Positions 42,614 to 51,887 are shown, counted from the first letter of the stretch. The stretch: DNA of 64,000 nt from Bradyrhizobium sp. JYMT SZCCT0428 (GCF_018131075.1 NZ_JAFCLS010000017.1:1-64000); one strand, 5' to 3'. Notes: generated from the sequence alone by a model not told the origin. Translations and numbers: made by a program.

Positions 42614-45384
42614 GCGAGCACTCCCTTGAGCAGGCTGGTGGTCACCGGCAGGGACTGGAAGCGGCGGCCGGTGGCGTCGAAGATGGCGTTCAGGATCGCC
42701 GGCACGACCGGAACCATCACGACTTCCGCCATGCCCTTCGGCGGCTCGTCCGGCGTCAGCGGCGGCAACATCTCGGTTTCGAGGTCATGCAGCGGCAAAT
42801 CCGATCCGCGCGCCACAAGATACTGCCCGAGATTCCACTGGCCGTTGCCGGGACCGCCCTCGTAGGGCGGCAGGTTCTCCAGCAGGGCATAGCCGACGCC
42901 CATCGCAAAGCCGCCTTGCGCCTGGCCCAGCACCACTTCGGGCACCAATGCGCGGCCGCATTCAAATACGTTGTAGGCCTTGGCGATACGCAGCACACCG
43001 GTCGCGCGCTCGATCTCGACGTGGACCAGCGTTCCACACATCGAGGTGTAGGTGTTGCCGCTCTGGTTGTTGACGGCCGGCGGGAATCTGACGCTGACCC
43101 GATCGATCCGGGCGAACTTGCCGTTACCCTTCCGCACCGCCAGCGCATCGATCTCGGCGCGATATTGTTCGCCGTTGAACGGAAACCGCGCACGCGACCA
43201 CTCCCAGCGGGAGAAGCTGTGCGCCATGGCGCCGGTCACCAGATTGCGTGCATGCGCCTTCGCGGCCAGTGCCGGCAAAGGCAGCGCCGCAAGACCGGAC
43301 ATAACAAGCTGTCCGTCTTTCCATTGCGCCTTCGCCCAATCCTTTGCGCGCGGGTCGCTCGGAGCGATGTTCCACAACTCAAGCGCCGCCGGCCACAGGC
43401 CATACCGGAAGATGACCCGCGCCGCCTCGGCCGCCGAATGGGTTCCCACATGCGCGCCGACCGAGGCGCTGGTCGCCGTACTGATCGCGGGCACCCAGCG
43501 CGGGTCTTTCTCTGCCCGATCCTGCGTCTTCTGATCCATCGTGTAGGGATCGCCCGACGTGACCAGCCCGAGGACATCATAGCTATCGACGCGTGCCACC
43601 GAAACTTCGTCGGCGACGATGCCGAGATGGATCGCGACCCGGTTGGCCAGCGCGGTGCCGATACCATTTCCCATCTCGACATGGTCGCAATAGATCGTAA
43701 TCCGGCCTTCGGGCGAGAGTTCGACACGCCCCAGCGAACAATCGGCGCCGGCGCCGTAGTCCTTGGTCACGCAGGCGAGCCCGGTGCCAACGAGGGTGCC
43801 AGGCCGCGCAGCCGCTTTCTGCTGCGCGCGCTGCTGCCAGATCGGATGCTTCTCGAGCTTGTCGAGCATTTCCGTGGTGCGGACCGAGACGCTGTAGCGA
43901 TTGCCGCACATGGTCCGGCCGTCGGGCTTGAGCGCGTTGCGGCGTCGGAATTCAATCGGATCGAGCGGCAAGGCAGCTGCGACTTCGTCGATCAGCACTT
44001 CCAGCGCGGTCATACTCTGCAGCGTGCCGTAACCGCGCATCGACCCGGCCGTGACGCCGCGGGAATGCACCACAACGGTGGTCACATCGACTTTGGGAAT
44101 GTCATAGATGCCGATCGCCGCAGTCGCGGCAACGGTTGCCACGTTGACAGAAAAGTTGGCAAGGCCCCCGCCATCGAGCACATGGTCGGCGGCGAAGGCC
44201 GTGATCTTGCCGGTGGTGCGGTCAACCCCGATCCGGGATCGCATCTTGAAGGCATGGCGTTTAATGCCGGCCTGAAACTGCTGATGGCGGTCATGCGCCA
44301 GCCGGACCGGACGGCCGGGAAAGAACATCGCCGCCAGCGCCACATAGAGGACGAACGGGGTGTGGTCGCGGCCGCCGAACCCGCCGCCGACATAGGTGAA
44401 CTGGGCATTGATGCGTGCCGGCTTGAATGGAGCGCTCGCCTTGCCGAGCATATGCTCAATCGATTCAGCCGCCTCATAGGGAGACTGCACACCAAGGACC
44501 AGTTCCAGGCTTTCGCTTTTGTTGTTGTACCAGGCGATGCCGGCTTCCGGCTCGAGAAACATCGGATCGACGGATTGGGTTTCGAACTCGCGATCCAGCA
44601 TCAGCAGATTGGAATTTTTCGCTGCGAGCTCGCTTCGAATTTGTTCGCCATAGACCGCGGCCTTGGAGTAAGGCGCCGGCGTGTCCTTTGCGAGCGGCGA
44701 CCACACCGGGAGTGGCGATATCTGGGAGCGTCCCGGGCTGACCCAGCCCGCCTGGATCGGTGAATAGACATCGGGCGCATCGGGCGTTGCGCCGGCCACC
44801 CGCGTGAAGCGATAGGCACCGTAGCTTGGTATCGCGACCGGGCCGGTCTCTTCGCCGAACTTGACGAAGGTCCCGTCTCGCAACGCCAGCCGCGCCCGGT
44901 CGAAGGCGTCGAACGTCTCGAAGATCAACAGCGCGACCGGCTGCCCCATGTAGATCGGCGTCTTGCCGACCGGACAGAACAGGTCGCCGGTGTAGAATGC
45001 TGGAACGCGCGTGCCGATCTTGTCGAGGTCATCAGCGGTCACGACCACCGACGGCTTGAGCGCACCGCTCAGCCGCGCGAGATCCATTCCGACATAGACA
45101 TGCGTGGCATCTGGCGCGCGAACCAGAATCGCGTGCGAGGTCGTTTGCGGCCAGCCCGGCAGGTCGGACGCGCGGAAATCAGACGCGTAGAGTTTCGCGC
45201 CGGTAACCTTGGCGACACCGTCAATACGGCCAGCACCGTTGGCCGCGGGGTTCCAACTCTCGCGTCCCGGGAGAGAGGCACGTGGGGGCAACCCGGCCGC
45301 TTCCGCCGACCCCCGCCGCGACAGGCTGAGGGCGATGCCGCTCGCCGACACCCATTTCACAAATTCGCGCCGCGAAGGCCGCAT
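42610..45384 (-). CDS. Molybdenum hydroxylase large subunit, Tat-exported (IorB-like)
   Basis: A 924-residue xanthine-oxidase-family molybdopterin subunit. The N-terminus MRPSRREFVKWVSASGIALS carries the twin-arginine motif SRREFVK followed by a hydrophobic stretch, so the folded enzyme is exported. FGGRDHTPFVLYVA, SMRGYGTLQSM and GMAEVVMVPVVPAILNAIF (the last with the glutamate that activates the Mo-OH) are conserved blocks. It is longer than many IorB-like subunits (about 750). Isoquinoline 1-oxidoreductase is the named relative; others oxidise aldehydes or nicotinate. With its [2Fe-2S] subunit and cytochrome it forms a periplasmic hydroxylase. Confidence 0.93.
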   Translation of the reverse strand: MRPSRREFVKWVSASGIALSLSRRGSAEAAGLPPRASLPGRESWNPAANGAGRIDGVAKVTGAKLYASDFRASDLPGWPQTTSHAILVRAPDATHVYVGMDLARLSGALKPSVVVTADDLDKIGTRVPAFYTGDLFCPVGKTPIYMGQPVALLIFETFDAFDRARLALRDGTFVKFGEETGPVAIPSYGAYRFTRVAGATPDAPDVYSPIQAGWVSPGRSQISPLPVWSPLAKDTPAPYSKAAVYGEQIRSELAAKNSNLLMLDREFETQSVDPMFLEPEAGIAWYNNKSESLELVLGVQSPYEAAESIEHMLGKASAPFKPARINAQFTYVGGGFGGRDHTPFVLYVALAAMFFPGRPVRLAHDRHQQFQAGIKRHAFKMRSRIGVDRTTGKITAFAADHVLDGGGLANFSVNVATVAATAAIGIYDIPKVDVTTVVVHSRGVTAGSMRGYGTLQSMTALEVLIDEVAAALPLDPIEFRRRNALKPDGRTMCGNRYSVSVRTTEMLDKLEKHPIWQQRAQQKAAARPGTLVGTGLACVTKDYGAGADCSLGRVELSPEGRITIYCDHVEMGNGIGTALANRVAIHLGIVADEVSVARVDSYDVLGLVTSGDPYTMDQKTQDRAEKDPRWVPAISTATSASVGAHVGTHSAAEAARVIFRYGLWPAALELWNIAPSDPRAKDWAKAQWKDGQLVMSGLAALPLPALAAKAHARNLVTGAMAHSFSRWEWSRARFPFNGEQYRAEIDALAVRKGNGKFARIDRVSVRFPPAVNNQSGNTYTSMCGTLVHVEIERATGVLRIAKAYNVFECGRALVPEVVLGQAQGGFAMGVGYALLENLPPYEGGPGNGQWNLGQYLVARGSDLPLHDLETEMLPPLTPDEPPKGMAEVVMVPVVPAILNAIFDATGRRFQSLPVTTSLLKGVLA

Positions 45385-45414
45385 GTTCCTACCTGTCGGT
45401 CAACACTATCGGAA

Positions 45415-46506
45415 CTACTTCAGATCGGCGATCGACGCGGGGCCCGGCCCTGTTGTCACCAATGTCGGCCATTGCTTCGAGCCGAACGGAACGACAGGCG
45501 GCAGGAACGGCGTCATGCCGCGCTTGCCGGTTTCCGCAACGATCGCGACACGCGCGTCACCCCCCATCAGCTCGTAGTCCATCAGATGATAGTTGCCAAA
45601 GAACAGCGAGCCGACCGAGCGATCCGCAATGATGCGGGTCAACGATTCCAACATATCCGCTGGTGTCGTCGTGAACGAAACCGTCTCGATCAGCAGCAAG
45701 CGGCTGTTGATCGCGTCAGGACCGAAGAATTGCGCCAGGATGCTGAACAACACGTTGTTCTGGCGCGCCACATAGATCGTGTTGCTCGCGGCATAGGTCT
45801 TGTCCCAGTCGGCGCCAAGTTGCTTTTTCCAGTCCGCCAACACCGTCATCCAGTGCCCGACTTGTGTCTGCGCCGCCCAAGCCACGTTCTTCGCCAGATA
45901 TGGCGCCTGCTTCTTGCCGAAGGCTTCGAGCGCGGCGAACGGCACGACGCCCTTGGCGACGCACTCGTCCATGAACGCGAGGTTGTTCTGCAGGATGGTC
46001 CGATTATTGTCGCGCCAACCGGGTTCCATCGGCGTAGCATCGAGACCATCGAGCGCCGATTGCATGCGGCTGCGATAGGCCAGCATCGCCCCGCGCCAGG
46101 ATTTGTCATTGGGATTGTCGACATAGGGGCCGACGACCTGGGCCAGGGCCATCGTGCTGTGGCCGACCGATTTCAGCAGTTGATAGACGATCGGCACCTG
46201 CGGCGCATCCATTGGCGGCATCCCCGGCCGGTACAGGATCATCCGACCGCCGGCGCCCGAGAACAGGGCGAGAATCACCGGATGCTTGTCCAGGATGTTC
46301 TTCTGGAAGATCTTTGCTGCATTGCCATAAAGCTCGAACATGCCGGTGTTGAGCGCCAGCATATCCCTGGTCGCGATATCCGAAGCGGTTGCAGCTGATG
46401 TACCCGAGATCGGCGCCATATAGGCCGGAAGGGTCTGGGCATTGGTGACGGCGCTACTGCTGGCGAACAGAAGGGTAGCAACAGCCATGCAGGAGAAGAA
46501 CTTCAT
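45415..46506 (-). CDS. Secreted protein of unknown function, first gene of the molybdenum block
   Basis: A 363-residue protein I do not recognise. It has a signal peptide (MKFFSCMAVATLLFASSSA, cleavage before QTLPAYM near residue 24). The mature part is mainly helical by eye, has few cysteines, and contains SLFFGNYHLMDYELMGGDAR and TPFLPPVVPFGSKQWPTLV near the end. No membrane span is visible after the signal peptide. It is encoded 30 bp before the Tat-exported hydroxylase, so it may fold, load or dock that enzyme in the periplasm. That role is only inferred from gene order. Confidence 0.75.
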   Translation of the reverse strand: MKFFSCMAVATLLFASSSAVTNAQTLPAYMAPISGTSAATASDIATRDMLALNTGMFELYGNAAKIFQKNILDKHPVILALFSGAGGRMILYRPGMPPMDAPQVPIVYQLLKSVGHSTMALAQVVGPYVDNPNDKSWRGAMLAYRSRMQSALDGLDATPMEPGWRDNNRTILQNNLAFMDECVAKGVVPFAALEAFGKKQAPYLAKNVAWAAQTQVGHWMTVLADWKKQLGADWDKTYAASNTIYVARQNNVLFSILAQFFGPDAINSRLLLIETVSFTTTPADMLESLTRIIADRSVGSLFFGNYHLMDYELMGGDARVAIVAETGKRGMTPFLPPVVPFGSKQWPTLVTTGPGPASIADLK

Positions 46507-46812
46507 GTCACATTCCTCGCGACGGGGTGTCCTGGATCAGCAATCAGTTTCCCACTTTCAATGATTCTGTTTGCGTTGGCCACGGCCAGCCTCGCGTCGA
46601 TGATGCAGATGGTTGCGGCCTGATTGATGCAATACGTCAAATAGGACGAGGGCGTTGCTGGAAAGGGGCTGGGTGGGTCAACAAGCCAGCAGCGCGACGA
46701 ATGTCGCATCTGAAGGTACTGGCGATCACCGCGCGGATCGCTAGACTTCCGCTGAAGCCAGATTGGGCCGGCAACAGGCCAAGCAGAACAAGGTCGGGTT
46801 CGGGAGGTTGAA
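46507..46812. other. Divergent promoter region of the two molybdenum operons
   Basis: 306 bp between two divergent start codons. No gene is supported; a reverse frame 46637-46909 runs into the tctC gene and has no ribosome site. The tctC ribosome site is gggagg at 46801-46806. Whatever controls both operons should bind here; no clear palindrome or sigma-54 GG-N10-GC pair was found by eye. Confidence 0.5.
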
Positions 46813-47790
46813 ATGATGCGCTTGAGATGGGCGCTTGCGCTGGCGGCAACGCTTGTCGCGGCACAGGCCGTTCTTGGGACAACAGGCCTGGCGCAGGACT
46901 ATCCCTCAAGGCCAGTTCGGGTGATCGTCCCGTTCGGCGCCGGTGGCCCTGCCGACGTCACCGCCCGCCAGATCGGCAGCATCCTGCAGGAAAGCTTCGG
47001 CCAACCCTTCGTCATCGAAAATCGCACCGGCGCCGGCGGCGTCATCGGTACGCAGGAGGCCGCCAAGTCGCCACCCGACGGCTACACGCTGCTGATGATG
47101 TCGAACACCCAAACCGCCAATGAATCGCTGGTACCGCAGCGCAAGTATGAACTGATGCGTGATCTCGCGCCAATCGCACCGGTCAACTATTCCGACCTCG
47201 TGGTCGTGATACACCCTACGGTCCAGGCGAAGACGCTGCAGGAATTCATTGCGCTGGCCAAATCCCAGCCCGGCAAGCTGAATTATGCGTCGTCCGGCCA
47301 AGGCACGCCGTATCACATGGCCGGCGAGCTGTTCAAAACCATGGCCGGCGTCGATCTCGTGCATGTCCCCTACCGCAACAGTGGCGAGGCGCGTAGCGGC
47401 GTCATTGGCGGCCAGGTGCAGATGATGATCGACGCGGTTCCGACGATGGCGCCCAATGTCGCGGAGAATCAAGTACGCGCGCTGGCGACCACCGGCAAGA
47501 CGCGCTCCACCGTGCTGCCCAACGTGCCGACGGCGATCGAGGCCGGCGTTGCCGGCTATGAGGCGACCATCTGGCTGGGATTGATGGCGCCGGCGGGAAC
47601 GCCAAAGCCGGTCATCGACAAGATCAATGCCGCCGTGAACACCGCGGTGAAACGGCCGGATATCGTCAAGCTGTGGACCCAGCAGGGCGCGGTTCCCATG
47701 TCGATGACCCCGGAAGAGTTCGACAAATTCCTGCGCGGCGATATTGTGAAATGGGCGGAGGTCGTCAAGAAATTCGACAAGCCGCAATAA
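46813..47790 (+). CDS. Bug/TctC family periplasmic solute-binding protein
   Basis: A 325-residue receptor. Signal peptide LALAATLVAAQAVLGTTGLA ends before QDYPSRPVRVIVPFGAGGPA, the family start with the ligand loop PFGAGGPADVTARQ. The second ligand loop is DLVHVPYRNSGEARSGVIGG. It is first in a plus-strand operon with a cytoplasmic molybdenum hydroxylase. No TctA/TctB genes adjoin, so it probably docks on a transporter encoded elsewhere or works as a sensor. Family ligands are organic acids, nicotinate-like compounds and others. Start is the first of two ATGs. Confidence 0.93.
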   Translation: MMRLRWALALAATLVAAQAVLGTTGLAQDYPSRPVRVIVPFGAGGPADVTARQIGSILQESFGQPFVIENRTGAGGVIGTQEAAKSPPDGYTLLMMSNTQTANESLVPQRKYELMRDLAPIAPVNYSDLVVVIHPTVQAKTLQEFIALAKSQPGKLNYASSGQGTPYHMAGELFKTMAGVDLVHVPYRNSGEARSGVIGGQVQMMIDAVPTMAPNVAENQVRALATTGKTRSTVLPNVPTAIEAGVAGYEATIWLGLMAPAGTPKPVIDKINAAVNTAVKRPDIVKLWTQQGAVPMSMTPEEFDKFLRGDIVKWAEVVKKFDKPQ

Positions 47791-47816
47791 GAACCGCCAG
47801 CCAGGGTCTGCGCCCG

Positions 47817-48287
47817 ATGCCAAGCGTGCGATTTCGTCTCAATGGCGTCGAGATTGACGTCCACGCCGATTCCGATCGGTCGCTGCTGGATATTTTGCGC
47901 GGGCAGATCGGCATGACCGGGCCGCATTTCGGCTGCGGCGCCGGTGAATGCGGCGCCTGCAACGTCATGATCGGCGATCGCGCCGTGGCGGCCTGCGATA
48001 CGCCGCTGTGGTCGGTGGCGGACAAGGACATTACGACCATCGAGGGCTTGGGGACCCCTGAGCGACCGCATCCATTGCAACGCGCCTTCATCGCCGAGCA
48101 AGCGCTGCAATGCGGTTATTGCGTCGCCGGAATTCTCATGAGCGCGGCCGCGCTGCTGAAACGAAATCCCATGGCCGGCAGCCGAGAGGTGAAAGAAGCG
48201 CTCGACGGTAACCTTTGCCGTTGCGGCTCACATAACCGCATGGTGCGGGCGGTGCTGCGCGCAGCCGACGAGATGGCGGCGGAATGA
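47817..48287 (+). CDS. [2Fe-2S] subunit of a molybdenum hydroxylase
   Basis: A 156-residue two-cluster protein. HFGCGAGECGACNVMI forms the ferredoxin-type centre; ALQCGYCVAGI and GNLCRCGSHN form the helical centre. The GSHNRM ending of the second motif differs from the usual CRCTGY, as in nicotinate-type enzymes. Start ATG 47817 (MPSVRFRLNG) was chosen because the longer open frame reads through the tctC gene. The stop overlaps the start of the large subunit. No cytochrome is coupled here, unlike the divergent IorAB set. Confidence 0.94.
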   Translation: MPSVRFRLNGVEIDVHADSDRSLLDILRGQIGMTGPHFGCGAGECGACNVMIGDRAVAACDTPLWSVADKDITTIEGLGTPERPHPLQRAFIAEQALQCGYCVAGILMSAAALLKRNPMAGSREVKEALDGNLCRCGSHNRMVRAVLRAADEMAAE

Positions 48288-50425
48288 ACCAGCCAGCGCC
48301 CAGCCCATCCTCGCCCAAATTGCCGGTAAATCTCGCGGCAAACCCGAAACTGTCATCCTGGTTGAAATTTTTGCCGCAGGGACAGGTGACGGTCTCGCCG
48401 GGCAAGGTGGAGATCGGGCAAGGTATTGTAACGGCCCTGGCCCAGATCGCCGCCGACGAACTCGACATCGATATTTCCCGCGTGCAGATGGTCCGCGCGT
48501 CGACCGCTGTCAGCCCCAACGAGGGCGTGACTTCGGGCAGCCTCTCCGTGCAACAATCGGGACGCGCGATGCGGCATGCCTGCGCCGAAGTACGCCAGAT
48601 CTTTCTTCAACTGGCATCGGAACGGCTGGGTGTGGACATCGCTTCGCTCGGTGTCGAGGACGGCACCATTTCAGGACCGGGCAATGTCACGACGAGCTAT
48701 TGGGAGCTTGCGGAAGAAGTCTCGCTCGATCGCGACGCGGCGCCCGATGTGAAACCGAAACCGGCCACACGCCGCGTGCTCGCCGGAAACTCGGTGCAGC
48801 GCATCGACATCCCCGACAAGGTATTCGCGCGGACGCGCTTCATTCACGATTGGGCATTGCCGGAAATGCTGCACGGCCGCATCTTGCGGCCAGAGAAATC
48901 GCGCGCGAAGCTCACCGGGCTGAAAGACGGCAATGTCCGCGCGATGTCCGGCTTCGTCGCTGTCGTGCGCGATGGCAGTTTCGCGGGCGTCGTCTGCGAA
49001 ACCGAGCATGGCGCGGAGGCAGCGCTGCAAGCCCTACGCAAGGGGGCGGTGTGGGCCGACGGCGAGCCCCTCCCCGATGAGAGCGATTTAGCTGCATTCC
49101 TGAAGGCCGCCCCCTCGGAAACAACGATCATCGACAAGCGAATAGCATCGTCGCCCGGTGCCAAGAAGCGGACCCTTCAACGGCAGTATACCCGCCCCTA
49201 CATCGCCCACGCCTCGATCGCGCCCTCCTGCGCCATGGCGCAGTGGAACGGCGACCGCGTCCACGTCTGGACCCACAGCCAGGGCGTCTATCTCCTGCGC
49301 ACCGATCTGGCGCTGGTTCTCAAATTGCCGGCCGAGAATATCATAGTCGAGCATATGGAGGGCGCCGGCTGCTATGGACACAATGCGGCCGACGACGTTG
49401 CGCTCGACGCGGTATTGCTCGCCAAAGCCACCGGCGGCCGGCCGGTGCGGGTGCAATGGTCGCGCGAAGCCGAGATGTCGGATGCGCCGTTTGGAGCGGC
49501 CATGGCGATCGAGATTGAGGCCGATCTCGACGCAGAGGGTGAAATCATCGACTGGCGCCATTCCATCTGGAGCAACGGCCATGTGGCGCGGCCCGGGCGC
49601 GCGGTGCAACCTGCATTGCTGGCGGGATTCGAGCTGGAAGACCCGTTTCCGCGGATGATCTCGACCAATCCACCGCAGGCCAATGGCGGTGGCGGCGATC
49701 GCAATGCCGTACCGCTCTATGACTTCCCATCCTGGCAGATCGAAAGCCATCGCCTGACGACGATGCCGATCCGCACCTCCGCGCTGCGGACGCTTGGCGC
49801 GCAGGGCAATGTATTCGCAATCGAATCCTTCCTCGATGAGATCGCCACGGAGCGCGACGAAGACCCGGTCGCATTCCGGCTGCGTCACTTGACGGACGAG
49901 CGGGCAAAGGACGTGATTCGCGCTGCTGCAGAGCGCGCCCGGTGGAAGCCGGAGAAGCAGCCCGGCATTGGCTACGGCATCGCCTTTGCCCGCTACAAGA
50001 ACACCGGTGCCTATTGTGCTGCGGTCGCCGAGATCGAAAGCGCCGAGGATATCCGCGTCCGGAAGCTCACTCTGGCGGTCGATGTCGGCGAAGCCATCAA
50101 TCCTGATGGCGTCATCAACCAGATCGAAGGCGGCGCGATCCAGGCCACGAGTTGGGTGTTGAAGGAACGCGTCAGATTCGACCGGCAACGCATCACCAGC
50201 ACCAATTGGACGGAATATCCGATCCTTCGCTTCAGCGAGGTGCCGGAGGTCGAAGTCGAACTGATCCAGCGCCCGGAGATGGACCCGGTCGGTGCCGGCG
50301 AAGCTGCCCATGGCCCGGTCTCGGCGGCCATTGCCAACGCCGTGTTCGACGCGCTCGGCGTGCGCGTGCGCCATCTTCCAATTACACGCGAAAGTATCAT
50401 CGCCGCCATGGGATCGACTTTATGA
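48284..50425 (+). CDS. Molybdenum hydroxylase large subunit (IorB-type, cytoplasmic)
   Basis: A 713-residue molybdopterin subunit without a Tat signal, so it is probably cytoplasmic. QGQVTVSPGKVEIGQGIVTA gives the N-terminal cofactor block; GAGCYGHNAADDVALDAVLL, SALRTLGAQGNVFAIESFLD and DPVGAGEAAHGPVSAAIANA (with catalytic glutamate) follow in order. The overall pattern is that of IorB-like enzymes rather than CoxL. The start overlaps the [2Fe-2S] gene and the stop overlaps the ModA-like gene, both by 4 bp. The substrate is not evident; a ring-nitrogen heterocycle is a reasonable guess from the family. Confidence 0.93.
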   Translation: MNQPAPSPSSPKLPVNLAANPKLSSWLKFLPQGQVTVSPGKVEIGQGIVTALAQIAADELDIDISRVQMVRASTAVSPNEGVTSGSLSVQQSGRAMRHACAEVRQIFLQLASERLGVDIASLGVEDGTISGPGNVTTSYWELAEEVSLDRDAAPDVKPKPATRRVLAGNSVQRIDIPDKVFARTRFIHDWALPEMLHGRILRPEKSRAKLTGLKDGNVRAMSGFVAVVRDGSFAGVVCETEHGAEAALQALRKGAVWADGEPLPDESDLAAFLKAAPSETTIIDKRIASSPGAKKRTLQRQYTRPYIAHASIAPSCAMAQWNGDRVHVWTHSQGVYLLRTDLALVLKLPAENIIVEHMEGAGCYGHNAADDVALDAVLLAKATGGRPVRVQWSREAEMSDAPFGAAMAIEIEADLDAEGEIIDWRHSIWSNGHVARPGRAVQPALLAGFELEDPFPRMISTNPPQANGGGGDRNAVPLYDFPSWQIESHRLTTMPIRTSALRTLGAQGNVFAIESFLDEIATERDEDPVAFRLRHLTDERAKDVIRAAAERARWKPEKQPGIGYGIAFARYKNTGAYCAAVAEIESAEDIRVRKLTLAVDVGEAINPDGVINQIEGGAIQATSWVLKERVRFDRQRITSTNWTEYPILRFSEVPEVEVELIQRPEMDPVGAGEAAHGPVSAAIANAVFDALGVRVRHLPITRESIIAAMGSTL

Positions 50426-51120
50426 GCAGCCTGAACATCCTGAGCGGCGGCGCAGCACAGGGGCTGGTGGCGAGCCTGGCTCCGAAATTCAAGACGCAGA
50501 CCGGTTTCGATATCGCGGGAGAGTTTGGCGCGGTTGGCGCCATGGCCGACAAATTGCGCAGCGGAATGCCGGCCGACATCGTCATTTTGACCGCAGCGAT
50601 CGTGGCCAAGCTTGCTGGGGAGAAGCTGGTGGTCGCCTCGTCGATCGCGAATGTCGGCTTGGTAGAGACCGCCCTCGCCGTTCGCGCCGGCGATCCCCAG
50701 GTTACGGTCAAGGATACCGTCGGCTTACGCGAATGCCTGCTTGCATCGGATGCGATCTACGTGCCGGACATGGTCGCCTCGACCGCCGGCATTCACGTCG
50801 CGAAGGTTCTGGCGCAACTCGGCATCACCGATGAAGTCGCCGCGCGGCTCAAGATTTTTCCGAATGGCGCCACCGCCATGCGCGAAATGGCGGCCTCCGA
50901 TGCACGACGTCCAATCGGCTGCACGCAATCGACTGAAATCATCAGCACCCAGGGCGTCATACTGTCCGGCGCCCTGCCACCCGGCTGCGAACTGGCAACC
51001 ATGTACGCAGCTGGCATCGCCACCAAGGCTGCCCACGCGCCCCGAGCGCAGGAGCTGATCGACTTGTTGATCGGCGCAGGGCAACAAGAACAACGCGAGC
51101 GCGCAGGGTTCATAAGGTGA
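50422..51120 (+). CDS. ModA-like substrate-binding-domain protein without signal peptide
   Basis: A 232-residue protein of the molybdate-type binding fold (SBP_bac_11). SSLNILSGGAAQGLVASLAP starts directly with the first beta strand; no signal peptide or lipobox is present, and the ATG overlaps the hydroxylase stop. Family blocks include SGMPADIVILTAAIVAKL, TAMREMAASDARRPIGCTQ and STQGVILSGALP. ModA proteins bind molybdate in the periplasm; a cytoplasmic copy inside a hydroxylase operon may hold the substrate or molybdate for the enzyme or act as a sensor. Related leaderless genes may occur in other operons; I cannot check. Confidence 0.82.
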   Translation: MSSLNILSGGAAQGLVASLAPKFKTQTGFDIAGEFGAVGAMADKLRSGMPADIVILTAAIVAKLAGEKLVVASSIANVGLVETALAVRAGDPQVTVKDTVGLRECLLASDAIYVPDMVASTAGIHVAKVLAQLGITDEVAARLKIFPNGATAMREMAASDARRPIGCTQSTEIISTQGVILSGALPPGCELATMYAAGIATKAAHAPRAQELIDLLIGAGQQEQRERAGFIR

Positions 51121-51154
51121 CTCGTTACGGAAACCTCCCTCGAAGGACTCCACC

Positions 51155-51841
51155 GTGAAAATCATCGACCTGAGCCGAGAGCTCTATCACCGCACCCCGA
51201 GCTATCCAGGCCATCCACCTGTCATCCACGGCGTCTGGAAGACCCACGAAGAATCCCTTGCCGAGTCCGGTAACGTGCACGGACTTGCATCGATGTTCAT
51301 CTCAATGGTCGATCACGCCGGCACCCACATCGATGCGCCCCGGCATTTCGGCAAGAGCGGCATATCGATCGACCAGTATCCTCTGGAGAAATGCATTGTG
51401 CCGGGTATCTGCCTCGACCTGCGCCACATTCTGCCGCGCGCCGAGATTACGCCCTCCGATCTCGAAGTGGCGGTGAAGAAGGCCGACCTGCCGGTCCCGA
51501 AAGGCGGCACCGTACTGCTCTGCACCGGTCACCACGAACGCACGTTCCCGCGCAAGGAATATTCGAACGATAATCCCGGCGTGAATGTCGCCGCAACTGA
51601 ATGGCTGGCCAAGCAAGGCATCGTGCATTTCGGCATCGACTCGATGCGGCCAGGCCCCGAAGGCGACGTGAACGCGCTCGTTCACAAGGCCTGTCTCGAC
51701 CTCGACATCACCCACATCGAGAGCTTGTGCAATCTGGAAGCGCTGCTCGGTAAAGGCCGGTTCACCTTCATCGGCCTGCCGATGAAGTGGCGCGGGGGCA
51801 CCGCCTCCCCGATCCGCGCTGTGGCCGTGTTCGACCTGTGA
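51155..51841 (+). CDS. Cyclase-family metal-dependent hydrolase (kynurenine formamidase/isatin hydrolase-like)
   Basis: A 228-residue protein with the family motif HAGTHIDAPRHF (HxGTHxDxPxHF), whose histidines and aspartate bind manganese or zinc. GHHERTFPRKEY and GIDSMRPGPEGDVNALVHKA complete the pocket region. The family includes kynurenine formamidase and isatin hydrolase, which opens a lactam ring. Position in an operon with a molybdenum hydroxylase suggests that it opens the lactam formed by hydroxylation next to a ring nitrogen. Start GTG 51155 with aagga at 51143-51147, 34 bp after the ModA-like gene. Confidence 0.88.
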   Translation: MKIIDLSRELYHRTPSYPGHPPVIHGVWKTHEESLAESGNVHGLASMFISMVDHAGTHIDAPRHFGKSGISIDQYPLEKCIVPGICLDLRHILPRAEITPSDLEVAVKKADLPVPKGGTVLLCTGHHERTFPRKEYSNDNPGVNVAATEWLAKQGIVHFGIDSMRPGPEGDVNALVHKACLDLDITHIESLCNLEALLGKGRFTFIGLPMKWRGGTASPIRAVAVFDL

Positions 51842-51887
51842 GAATAATCTCGCGAAACGCGCCGGAGAATTAGCCGGCCGCACGCCG

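Noticed and set aside
42787..44763. A 658-codon plus-strand frame.
   Set aside because: Antisense to the IorB-like gene; a bias artefact.
49088..50374. A 428-codon reverse frame.
   Set aside because: Antisense to the 713-residue hydroxylase subunit; composition of a shadow frame.
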